Below, one piece after another: positions 1 to 8,059 of a DNA stretch of 64,000 nucleotides; the stretch's first letter is position 1; the number at the start of each line of letters is the position of its first letter. Both the position numbers and the translations under genes were made by a program. The DNA is from an uncultured Bacteroidales bacterium. GTDB taxonomy: Bacteria; Bacteroidota; Bacteroidia; Bacteroidales; Muribaculaceae. Below the pieces are notes generated by a model. The model was not told where the DNA came from. It saw only the letters and a program-made list of their open reading frames with translations, and searched no databases. The DNA is taken from positions 35,131 through 99,130 of the forward strand of contig CALZTY010000004.1 in the NCBI GenBank assembly GCA_945829225.1, written 5' to 3'.

Positions 1-2
1 CC

Positions 3-428
3 CTCTCGGTCGAGCAGTGGTGCCAACTACGCCGCCGTCACATCGCTTTCTTGCCTCAAGAACTCGGGCTCTTCGCCGAACTATCGGTGATGGACAATAT
101 CCAACTCAAAAACCGCCTCACCGACACCAAGACCCCGACGCAGATAATGCAGATGCTCGATCGCCTCGACGTTGCAGACCTCGCCGATCGCCTCGCCGGT
201 CAAATATCGGTGGGACAGCAACAGCGCGTTGCCCTGGTGCGTGCCCTCTGTCAGCCCTTCGACTTTATCTTGCTCGACGAGCCGGTCAGCCACCTCGATG
301 CCTTCAACAATCAATTGTGCGCCGACTTGATTGTCGAGGAGGCTGCCCGTTATTGCGCTGCTATCGTGTTCACCTCGGTGGGTAATTCCCTCTCAGTCAA
401 GACTCCCGTAATCCCGCTAAATCTATGA
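3..428 (+). CDS. ABC transporter ATP-binding protein, 3' part (5' end outside window)
   Basis: This is the C-terminal 141 residues of an ABC ATPase of the LolD/MacB type; the Walker A region lies before base 1. The Q-loop (LPQELGLF) and Walker B (FILLDEPVSHLD) are clear. The signature reads ISVGQQQR where LSGGQQQR is usual, and the position of the H-loop histidine reads FTSVG, so no switch histidine is visible. The stop codon overlaps the permease start in an ATGA, so the two genes are translationally coupled and probably form one transporter. In this family the pair usually moves lipoproteins, lipids or peptides from the inner membrane outward; the substrate here is unknown. The altered motifs may mean reduced hydrolysis or simply divergence. 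Confidence 0.85.
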   Translation, partial: LSVEQWCQLRRRHIAFLPQELGLFAELSVMDNIQLKNRLTDTKTPTQIMQMLDRLDVADLADRLAGQISVGQQQRVALVRALCQPFDFILLDEPVSHLDAFNNQLCADLIVEEAARYCAAIVFTSVGNSLSVKTPVIPLNL

Positions 429-1609
429 TACGCAAACTGTTAAAGCGAAATATCAGCGCCTGGCAGATTGCCGGTTACTCGGTAGCTACTCTTGCCGGCG
501 TGGTCATTGTGATGTCGGCGGTGCAATTCTATATCGACCTCGGCGGTGCCTTGGGCGTTAAGTCGGGTAGCGGTACTAACCTCGTCTCACCCCGCAATAT
601 GGTGATTTCCAAGCCTGTCGGGCTCGGAAATACTCTCACGGGCAGTGCGCCCTCATTCGATGCCGACGAGATTGCCGATATCGAGGCTCAGCCTTGGGTC
701 TCGGGCGTCTCGGCTTTCCAAGCCTCCAACTTCGGCGTTTGGGCGGGCGTCGACTTCGGTGGCCGAAGCCTCTCCTCGGCGATGTTCTTCGAGTCTATCC
801 CCGACCGCCTCGTCGATGCCTCGATACGTGGCTTTGATTTCGACCCCGAGAGCCCTCTTATCCCCATTGTCATCTCCAAGGACTACTTGGCGCTCTACAA
901 TTTCGGCTTCGCCACTTCGGGTGGCATGCCGGTAGTCAGCGAGGGCATCATTTCTTCAATCCCGCTGCGCGTCACCCTCTCGGGCAACGGTCGCCGCGAC
1001 ACCTTCGATGCCCGCATCGTGGGCTTCTCCAATTGGATTAACACCATCTGCGTGCCGCAGTCTTTCATGGATTGGGCTCACGACATCTATGGCAGCGGCA
1101 TCGCCGCTGAGCCATCGCGACTGATTGTCGAGGTGAGTGACCCCTCCGACCCCGCTGTCGGCAAGTATATGTCACACAATAATTATATAGTTGCCGGTCC
1201 CGAGGATACCAGCAGCCGTGCTACCTATTTGTTGCGCATCGTCTCCGCTTCTGTTGCCGCTGTGGGCGCTGTCATCACTCTGTTGGCGCTGTTCATCCTC
1301 GTGCTGAGCCTATTCCTGCTCATACAGAAGAACGGTCGCTCCATTGCCGGGCTCCTGTTGCTGGGCTATTCCCCCGCCGAGGTATCGCGCTACTATATGA
1401 TGCTGGTCGGCGTCATCAACACCGCCGTCCTCCTGCTGTCGGTGCTCGCTGTGCTCCTTATCTCCGGGCTATGGACGCCCACTGTCCTTGCCCTCGGCGC
1501 TTCGCCGGCATCGCCTTGGGCGGCTATCGCTGTCGGTGCTGCTCTATTAGCGGCTATTACTATCATTAATTGCTTCATTATCCGCCGTATGGTTGCCAAC
1601 TACTTTTAA
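425..1609 (+). CDS. FtsX/MacB-type ABC transporter permease
   Basis: A 394-residue inner-membrane permease partnered with the overlapping ATPase gene. The topology is that of the MacB/FtsX family: one N-terminal membrane helix at about 15-37, a large periplasmic domain from about 40 to 255, then three helices at about 262-300, 318-347 and 363-388. The C-terminal half carries the usual short cytoplasmic loop between helices 2 and 3 (QKNGRSIAGLLLLGYS). Such permeases work as dimers and couple ATP hydrolysis to movements of the periplasmic domain. No periplasmic adaptor or outer-membrane TolC gene is visible downstream, but neighbours upstream are outside the window. Confidence 0.85.
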   Translation: MIRKLLKRNISAWQIAGYSVATLAGVVIVMSAVQFYIDLGGALGVKSGSGTNLVSPRNMVISKPVGLGNTLTGSAPSFDADEIADIEAQPWVSGVSAFQASNFGVWAGVDFGGRSLSSAMFFESIPDRLVDASIRGFDFDPESPLIPIVISKDYLALYNFGFATSGGMPVVSEGIISSIPLRVTLSGNGRRDTFDARIVGFSNWINTICVPQSFMDWAHDIYGSGIAAEPSRLIVEVSDPSDPAVGKYMSHNNYIVAGPEDTSSRATYLLRIVSASVAAVGAVITLLALFILVLSLFLLIQKNGRSIAGLLLLGYSPAEVSRYYMMLVGVINTAVLLLSVLAVLLISGLWTPTVLALGASPASPWAAIAVGAALLAAITIINCFIIRRMVANYF

Positions 1610-1686
1610 GTCTAATCGTTAAATTATTTGCGATTATTAACTTAACAATGTTAAATGTGCAAATCGAGCCATAAAAATGACGTTAA

Positions 1687-1721
1687 TTTTTGGTAAGATT
1701 GGAGAAAATTGATTTACTTTG
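1687..1721 (+). promoter_or_regulatory. Probable susC promoter
   Basis: TTTTTG at 1687-1692 and TTACTTTG at 1714-1721, separated by 21 bases, approximate the Bacteroidetes -33 (TTTG) and -7 (TAnnTTTG) elements; the second base of the -7 box is off consensus. It predicts a leader of about 230 nt. Confidence 0.55.
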
Positions 1722-1731
1722 CGGTGAAAAA

Positions 1732-1912
1732 CCTCAGCTACGGGATATGCCCGGGGGAGAGTAACCTTAAATTTGTGAGCGAGACAAGCCATGGAAAGAC
1801 TAAGCCGACACAGGCTTTACACTTTTATGTGTTCATTGCAAGCAAGTTACGGTGCTCTTCATGAGTTCCGAGATACCATGTGCCGAGTTAGATAGGCAAT
1901 CGTTTGATTATT
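1732..1912 (+). ncRNA. Structured 5' leader RNA of the sus-like operon (candidate cis-regulator)
   Basis: Several paired elements can be drawn by eye. There is a hairpin CGGG/CCCG at 1741-1744/1750-1753. A closing stem GGAGAG 1756-1761 pairs with CTCTTC 1855-1860 (one G-U), followed inside by TAAC 1762-1765 with GTTA 1846-1849. Within it are two perfect hairpins, AAGCC/GGCTT at 1802-1806/1813-1817 and ACAC/GTGT at 1819-1822/1829-1832. A further stem, TGCC/GGCA, lies near 1880-1898, before a T-rich run at 1911-1922. The layout resembles a riboswitch or attenuator, but I do not recognise a known Rfam family: the TPP and cobalamin core sequences are absent. Leaders that control SusC/D-type genes are known in Bacteroides; the ligand or partner here is unknown. 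Confidence 0.5.
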
Positions 1913-1957
1913 TAATTTTTTTGAGATTATACATTTACTAACTTAAAATCTACTTGC

Positions 1958-4900
1958 ATGCAGAACATTTGTTTACAAATGACACGGAAAGCAATGCTGG
2001 CTCTTGCTATGGTAATTGCCTGCACTTTTCCGGCATTAGCGCAAAAAATCACAGTCAGTGGTACTGTGTATGAGCCCGAAGGCGAGCCCGCCCTCGGCGC
2101 GAGCGTGGTAGTGCAAGGTCAAACTCTCGGTGTTACTACCGACTTTGATGGTAACTATACCATCGAGGTTGACCCCCAGGCTTCGCTCGTGTTCTCATAC
2201 ATTGGTTGCGAAACACAAACCGTTGCCGTTCAGGGTCGCACTAACATCGATGTGCACCTTGCTTCCAGCGCCGTGGCTCTTCAAGAAGTTGTGGCTGTAG
2301 GTTACGGTACAGTGAAGAAACAAGATGCTACCGGCTCTGTTGCCGTCATCAAGCCCGATGAAATCGAGGCTGGCATCGCTGTTTCTACCCAAGACCTCCT
2401 CGTGGGCGCTGCCCCCGGTGTTGTCGTTACTCTCGACGGTGGTAACCCCTCCGGCGGTGCCGACATCCGCATCCGTGGCGGTTCCTCTTTGAGCGCCTCC
2501 AACGACCCCCTTATCGTGATCGACGGCGTGCCCCAAACCAACCAATCTAACGGTGGCGGCGCTAACGCCCTCACCATGATTGCTCCCCAGAACATCGAGT
2601 CTGTTACCATCCTTAAGGACGCTTCCGCTACCGCTATCTATGGTAGCCGCGCTTCTAACGGTGTGATCATCATCACCACCAAGAAGGGCACTACCAACCG
2701 TCCCCAAGTTGACTTCTCGATGAATTTCACAGTAAACACTGCCCGCAAGACTCTCTCGATGATGAGCGGCTCTGAATTTGCTGATTGGGTGCGCACTAAC
2801 ATCGGTACCGATGCCGCTATCGCTAAACTCGGTACTGCCGATACCGACTGGCAGAAGGAAGTTCTCCGTACATCTTTCTCGCAGAACTATGACCTCAGCA
2901 TCGGTGGCCGCACAAGCCTCATGCCCTACCGCGTTAACCTCTCTTACACCAACAACCAAGGTATCCTCAAGACCTCCTCGATGCAGCGTACTACCGTAGG
3001 TTTCAACCTCGCTCCCAAGTTCTTCGACGACCACTTGGCTGTTACCGCTCAGGCTACCGGTACTTACGTTTACACCGGCAATGCCGACACCGGCGCTATC
3101 GGTGCTGCTGTTGGTTACGACCCCACTCAGTCGGTTTATACCAACTATCCTACCAACGGTAATACCGGTCTGACTATGTACAATGGCTTCACTCAGTTCA
3201 TCTCTTCGACTACAGGTATGTGGGACAACAACGCCAGCAAGAACCCTGTGTCTATGCTCGAGGACGTCGAAAGCCACAACTCTACTTTGTCTTCTAACGG
3301 TAATATCCAATTTGACTACTCGCTCCACTTCCTCCCCGAGTTGCACTTCAACCTCAACCTCGGTTATCAAGTGTCTGAGAACAAGTGCCGCAGCGTCACT
3401 GCCGCCAACTCGCTCAACGCTTGGACCAACGACGCCATGCGCACCATCAACGGCGCTGCCGGTGCCGCTACTCGCTACAAATGGTACGAAGTTCAGCGCA
3501 ACACCATGTTGTCGTTCTACGCCAACTACAAGAAGGAATTCGACGCTCTCAAGTCCAGCGTTGACGTTGTCGCCGGTTACGACTGGCAGCGCTTCAGCTA
3601 CTTCGGCAACAGCAACACTTACATCTGGTCCAAGGGCTTCGTCCCCACTGTTGATGCCGGCTCATACTTCGGTTACCAAGATGGCGCTTTCAACTACAAC
3701 TGGAGCAATGAAAACCACATCGGCGAAGTGGTCGGCAACCGTCCCGACTCTCGCTGGGCTAACGTCCTCCAACTCGTTTCTTGGTACGGCCGTATCAACT
3801 ACATCTTTGACGACACTTATCTGTTGACCGTCAACCTCCGTGATGATGGTTCTTCTCGTTTCGCCAAGAAGCACCGCTGGGGCCTCTTCCCCTCTGTAGC
3901 TCTCGGCTGGAAGATCAACAACCTCCCCTTCTTGCGCGACAGCAAGGTCCTCAACGAGTGGAAACTCCGCCTCGGCTGGGGTAAGACCGGTCAGCAAGAC
4001 CTCGGCGGTAGTTACTTCCCCTACATGCCCGTTTACACTACCTCTACCACCACCGGCTTCCAATATCCCGGTTACAACGGCGGTTGGGTGAACCCCATCT
4101 ATCCCGAACCCTACGACAACGGTATCAAGTGGGAAACTACCACCAACTGGAACGTTGGTATGGACTTCGCTTTCCTCAACAACCGCATCACCGCATCTAT
4201 CGAATACTACTTGCGTGAGACCGAGGACCTCCTCGCGTTCACCCCGTCTAAGGGTATGCAGACCTCCAACTACCTCACCACCAACATCGGTGACCTCCGC
4301 AACTACGGTGTCGAATTCAACATCACCGCTCGTCCCATCGTTACTCGCGACTTCACCTGGACTACCAGCGCCAACGTCGCTTGGAACCGCAACAAGATTA
4401 CCGCCCTCACCGGTGACGTTAACACCGATATGGTTGAGGCTCGCGGCCTTCCCAGCGGTACCGGTGGTACTCTCCAATGGCACATGCCCGGCGAGGCTGC
4501 TTTCACCTACCGCGTTTATCAGCAGGTTTACGACAACAACGGCGACCCCATCCCCGGTCAATATGTTGACCAAAACGCCGACGGTGTAATCAACGACGCC
4601 GACCTCATCAACTACCACTCCCCCGAACCCAAGGTGACCATCAACTTCACCAACAACTTCCGTTACAAGAACTGGGACTTCGGCTTTACCCTCCGTGCTA
4701 ACCTCGGCAACTACGTTTACAACAACCCCCGCTACTCGCGCACTCGTCTTGCCGACGTCAACCGCTACGACCTCCACAACTTGATGAAGGACGAATTTAT
4801 CTTCCTGAGCAATGACGCCCACATCAACCTCAGTGACTACTGGATCGAGAACGCTTCATTCTTGCGTTGCGACAACATCACCCTTGGCTATACCTTCCAG

Positions 4901-5065
4901 AACCTCCTTCAGGACAAGCTCAACCTCCGTCTCTACGGCGCTTGCCAGAATGCCTTCGTCATCACCAAGTACAAAGGCGTCGATCCCGAAGTATTCTCCG
5001 GCATAGACGACAACTGTTATCCTCGTCCTATTACCTTCACCCTCGGTGTGATTGCTACTTTCTAA
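1958..5065 (+). CDS. susC-like: SusC/RagA-family TonB-dependent outer-membrane transporter
   Basis: A 1035-residue TonB-dependent porin that imports oligosaccharides across the outer membrane with the SusD-like lid encoded next. A signal peptide ends near residue 29 (FPALAQ). A carboxypeptidase-D-regulatory-like domain follows at about 31-105, then a TonB-box-like segment (VVAVGYGT, 111-118), the plug domain to about 245 (with LKDASATAIYGSR), and a 22-strand-type barrel ending in the aromatic terminus GVIATF. Length is typical for the family. ATGs at codons 8 and 13 are alternative starts. Codon use is very biased (AAC, CTC, GGC/GGT, ACC), which suggests high expression. Substrate: an alpha-glucan is inferred from susE/susF neighbours, not shown. 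Confidence 0.96.
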   Translation: MQNICLQMTRKAMLALAMVIACTFPALAQKITVSGTVYEPEGEPALGASVVVQGQTLGVTTDFDGNYTIEVDPQASLVFSYIGCETQTVAVQGRTNIDVHLASSAVALQEVVAVGYGTVKKQDATGSVAVIKPDEIEAGIAVSTQDLLVGAAPGVVVTLDGGNPSGGADIRIRGGSSLSASNDPLIVIDGVPQTNQSNGGGANALTMIAPQNIESVTILKDASATAIYGSRASNGVIIITTKKGTTNRPQVDFSMNFTVNTARKTLSMMSGSEFADWVRTNIGTDAAIAKLGTADTDWQKEVLRTSFSQNYDLSIGGRTSLMPYRVNLSYTNNQGILKTSSMQRTTVGFNLAPKFFDDHLAVTAQATGTYVYTGNADTGAIGAAVGYDPTQSVYTNYPTNGNTGLTMYNGFTQFISSTTGMWDNNASKNPVSMLEDVESHNSTLSSNGNIQFDYSLHFLPELHFNLNLGYQVSENKCRSVTAANSLNAWTNDAMRTINGAAGAATRYKWYEVQRNTMLSFYANYKKEFDALKSSVDVVAGYDWQRFSYFGNSNTYIWSKGFVPTVDAGSYFGYQDGAFNYNWSNENHIGEVVGNRPDSRWANVLQLVSWYGRINYIFDDTYLLTVNLRDDGSSRFAKKHRWGLFPSVALGWKINNLPFLRDSKVLNEWKLRLGWGKTGQQDLGGSYFPYMPVYTTSTTTGFQYPGYNGGWVNPIYPEPYDNGIKWETTTNWNVGMDFAFLNNRITASIEYYLRETEDLLAFTPSKGMQTSNYLTTNIGDLRNYGVEFNITARPIVTRDFTWTTSANVAWNRNKITALTGDVNTDMVEARGLPSGTGGTLQWHMPGEAAFTYRVYQQVYDNNGDPIPGQYVDQNADGVINDADLINYHSPEPKVTINFTNNFRYKNWDFGFTLRANLGNYVYNNPRYSRTRLADVNRYDLHNLMKDEFIFLSNDAHINLSDYWIENASFLRCDNITLGYTFQNLLQDKLNLRLYGACQNAFVITKYKGVDPEVFSGIDDNCYPRPITFTLGVIATF

Positions 5066-5099
5066 TATCAATCATCAAGATTAACAAGGATAAAAAGAT

Positions 5100-6782
5100 A
5101 TGAAAATTTTCAATAAATTATTCCTCTCGGCAGCTGTTGTGGCTTCTTCGCTCACTTTCGGCTCTTGTACCGGCGACATGGATCTCCTCCCCACCGACCC
5201 CAAGTCGCAGACTGCCGACAAATTCAAAAACGACCCCGCAGGTTACATGCAGGCTCTTATCGCCGACGTTTATCTGCAGTATGCCACCTATGGCGTCAAC
5301 GGCAACGCTGCCGTGAAGAACTTCGACGGTGGTATGTCGACCTTCCAACGCTCTGCTTGGTTGCTTGAGGAGGCTATGTCCGACGAGGCTTCTTGGATCC
5401 CTAACGATGCCGACTACGGCTTGTTCCAATATGGTATCATCCCCGCCGACAACACCGTTGTCATGGGTACTTACTCTCGCTTCTTTATCAACATCGCCCT
5501 CTGCAACCAGTTCATCCAGACTGTTAACGACGGTTTCTTCAATATCGAAGGCAATCCCGAGCTCGAGAGCATGGCTGCCGAGTTCATCCGCCAGGCTAAG
5601 GTCCTCCGCGCCGGCGCTTACTGGTATGCTATCGACTGCTTCGGCGACGTTCCCTACCTCGATGAGAACACCGAGATGGGTCAAGTTGGTCCCCAACTTG
5701 GTCGCGAAGAACTCTTCAACCGCTTGACTGCGGGTCTCGAGGAAGTCGTTGCCGAATACAAGGCTATCGACCCCAACCAAAAGGCTAAATACGGCTATGT
5801 CGGCCTCGACGTTGCCGAGTCGCTCTTGGTTAAGTACTACCTCAACGCCGAGGTTTACACCGGCAAGGCTCAGTGGGCTAAGTGTCTCGAACACGCCAAC
5901 GCTGTTATCAACCGTCTCAAAGGCCCCGGCTTCCAAGGCTCCGGTCTCTGCAACTACTACCACCAGAACTTCGCTTACTCCAACAAGCAGATGTCTATCG
6001 GCGGTGCTAACGCAGTCAACGAGATTATCTGGACCATTCCTCAGGACCAACCCAACCTCTTGTCTTATGCCAACGGTACCTTCCTCCTCAATGGTCTTAT
6101 CGGTACATCGGTTGACTCTGACACCTGGCGCCTCAACCCCCTCGAACGTTACAACGCCGGCGCTTCCGGTTGGAAGTGTATCGTCGCTCGTCGTCAGTTC
6201 GTAGAGAAGTTTGAGTGGAACTCCAACTTCACTTACTCTCCCGACCAGCGTACCGCTCTCTGGTGTACCGCTGCCGATGGCTTCGGTATCGACTGCACTG
6301 TCCTCGACCAGGAACACTATGGCAACAACGGCTTCCTCCCCGTCAAGTTCACAAACTACGCTCTTGACGAAAATGGTGAAATCGACCGCGAAAACTCGCC
6401 CGCGCCTACCGACCAGCTCGGTATCGACTGCCCGATGATTCGTCTCGCCGAAATCTACCTCTCCGCTGCCGAAGCCGCTCTCCACGAAGGTCAGAACGAC
6501 ATCGCACTCACTTACACCAACTATGTGCGTGAACGTGCCGGTATGCCCGCCTACGACGTTATTACCCTCCAGGAACTTGAGAACGAGCGCTGCCGCGAAC
6601 TCTACTACGAGTCTGTTCGTCGCTCCGACCTTATCCGCTACGGTAAGTGGATCTCCGGTTACACCTGGCAATGGAAGGGTAATGTCGCTTCCGGTGTCGA
6701 CTTTGACTCCAACTTCAACCTCTTCCCGCTGCCCGCCTCTGTTTGCGCTCGCAACGGCTATCACCAGAACCCCGGTTATTAA
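5100..6782 (+). CDS. susD-like: SusD/RagB-family surface glycan-binding lipoprotein
   Basis: A 560-residue lipoprotein that forms the surface lid on the SusC-type channel. The lipobox is LTFGSC with Cys23, followed by acidic residues (TGDMD) that fit a Bacteroidetes surface-export signal. The N-terminal part (DLLPTDP, then YMQALIADVYLQYA) and the TPR-like helices (AEIYLSAAEAAL, YVRERAGMP) are typical of SusD. The region near 85-135 (FQRSAWLLEEAMSDEA, FFINIALCNQFI) reminds me of starch-type SusD. The gene lies 34 bases after susC. The same extreme codon bias leaves a 558-codon antisense reading frame, which is a shadow. Confidence 0.96.
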   Translation: MKIFNKLFLSAAVVASSLTFGSCTGDMDLLPTDPKSQTADKFKNDPAGYMQALIADVYLQYATYGVNGNAAVKNFDGGMSTFQRSAWLLEEAMSDEASWIPNDADYGLFQYGIIPADNTVVMGTYSRFFINIALCNQFIQTVNDGFFNIEGNPELESMAAEFIRQAKVLRAGAYWYAIDCFGDVPYLDENTEMGQVGPQLGREELFNRLTAGLEEVVAEYKAIDPNQKAKYGYVGLDVAESLLVKYYLNAEVYTGKAQWAKCLEHANAVINRLKGPGFQGSGLCNYYHQNFAYSNKQMSIGGANAVNEIIWTIPQDQPNLLSYANGTFLLNGLIGTSVDSDTWRLNPLERYNAGASGWKCIVARRQFVEKFEWNSNFTYSPDQRTALWCTAADGFGIDCTVLDQEHYGNNGFLPVKFTNYALDENGEIDRENSPAPTDQLGIDCPMIRLAEIYLSAAEAALHEGQNDIALTYTNYVRERAGMPAYDVITLQELENERCRELYYESVRRSDLIRYGKWISGYTWQWKGNVASGVDFDSNFNLFPLPASVCARNGYHQNPGY

Positions 6783-6807
6783 TACAACACTCATTTAAGA
6801 TTATAGT

Positions 6808-8055
6808 ATGAACAAGCTTTCTATAATTCTGGCTATGGCAGCCGTGGCTGTGGGTTTCTCCTCTTGCGAGGAGGATCGTGACCCCGTGCTCCAGTCGCCT
6901 ACCACTTTTGTACTCAACCAGCCCGAAATGGCTGACCAGTACATCAACCTTACCCCGGGTGAGGTCCTCGAGTTGGCTTGTAGCCAGCCCGACTATGGCT
7001 ATGCTGCCGTAGCCGACTACTCCGCTGAGATGTCTCTTACCGAAGACTTCGCCGACTCTCGCGCTCTCGAGGCTATCGATGCCAACTCCGCTCGCATCCA
7101 ACTCAAGCAGGACGCTATCGCTACTGCTCTCTGCGAGCTCAACGGCTTCGACTCCGAGGATAACTATCAGGACCTCGGTCCCCAGAAGGTCTTCTTCCGC
7201 GCCGTTTGCGAAATCAAGGGCGTTGAAGGTACTCGCATCGTTTCTAATGCAGTCGCTTACAACCACCTCAAGGGTTACTTCGCTATCCCAACTCCCGGAT
7301 TTATCTACCTCGTAGGTCAACCCGAAGGCTGGGCTGGTCCTACCGAAAGCAATGCCGCTCACTATGCCGACTGGCGCCTCTTCGAGCCCGCTTCTGCTAT
7401 CGGTTCTAAGGTTTACTCGGGTGTATTCGATGTTCCCGCCGGCTCTGCTATGTTCCGCTTCTACACCGAGCTCTCCGGTTGGGACGCCAACTCTATCGGC
7501 TCGCAGGTTGATGACAACCCCCTCGACTTCGATTTCGTTGATGGTAAGTTCGAAGGTACTGCAGTCGCCGGTAAGGGCTCTTTCAACTTCCCCAATTGGC
7601 AAGGTGGCGAGATGACCATCACCGTAGATATGAGCGACAAGGACAACATCAAGGTGACTATCCTCGCCGGTAGCCACGCTGTGACTGTCTCATCTTATAT
7701 CTACTGCGTTGGTACCATCTCCGGCTGGACCGAACCCTCCGCTGCCAATGAGGAGGCTTACGCTCCCTACCGTCTCGCCGACAGCAGCGAATCCGGTATC
7801 TACACCGGCGCTTTCGCTGCCGCTGCTGGTGACGCTACCTTCCGCTTCTACACCGCCCTCGAAGGCTGGGAAGCTAACTCCCTCGGCATTCAAGTCGAAG
7901 ACAGCGCCGTTGCTTGCTCTTTCGCTGCCGACGGCACATTTGCAGGTCCCTACGTTGCCGGTAAGGGTAGCTGGCAGTTCGCTCTCGATGCTGATGCTAC
8001 CATCGCTATGACTGTCGACACCAATACCCAGACTGTGGCATTTGTTAAACAATAA
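6808..8055 (+). CDS. susE-like: SusE-like outer-membrane glycan-binding lipoprotein
   Basis: A 415-residue lipoprotein with lipobox GFSSC (Cys20) and acidic residues after it (EEDRD), which suggests surface exposure. An N-terminal Ig-like SusE domain covers about 25-150. Two related carbohydrate-binding modules follow, beginning near YLVGQPEGW and YCVGTISGW; each repeats the pattern W-RL...G-Y-G-F...FRFYT-L-GW-ANS-G-Q. In the Sus family these modules hold alpha-glucan at the cell surface without hydrolysing it. The gene sits 25 bases after susD and 4 bases before the susF-like gene, so it belongs to the same operon. No catalytic motif is present. Confidence 0.9.
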   Translation: MNKLSIILAMAAVAVGFSSCEEDRDPVLQSPTTFVLNQPEMADQYINLTPGEVLELACSQPDYGYAAVADYSAEMSLTEDFADSRALEAIDANSARIQLKQDAIATALCELNGFDSEDNYQDLGPQKVFFRAVCEIKGVEGTRIVSNAVAYNHLKGYFAIPTPGFIYLVGQPEGWAGPTESNAAHYADWRLFEPASAIGSKVYSGVFDVPAGSAMFRFYTELSGWDANSIGSQVDDNPLDFDFVDGKFEGTAVAGKGSFNFPNWQGGEMTITVDMSDKDNIKVTILAGSHAVTVSSYIYCVGTISGWTEPSAANEEAYAPYRLADSSESGIYTGAFAAAAGDATFRFYTALEGWEANSLGIQVEDSAVACSFAADGTFAGPYVAGKGSWQFALDADATIAMTVDTNTQTVAFVKQ

Positions 8056-8059
8056 ATAG

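Larger units (their letters stand above)
1610..1957 (+). other. Gene-free region: promoter and structured leader of susC
   Basis: This 348-base gap separates the permease from susC. Its left part is AT-rich; a promoter-like pair sits at 1687-1721 and a long, base-paired leader follows to the susC start. I see no open reading frame worth calling in it. Confidence 0.8.

Noticed and set aside
1732..1912. TPP, cobalamin or other known riboswitch before susC
   Set aside because: The conserved core sequences of those classes are absent; left as an unassigned structured leader.
2195..3370. 391-codon frame antisense to susC
   Set aside because: Same codon-register effect; composition is not protein-like.
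5118..6794. 558-codon frame antisense to susD
   Set aside because: It is in codon register with susD; its lack of stops follows from avoidance of TTA, CTA and TCA in a highly biased gene. No signal, domain or start context.
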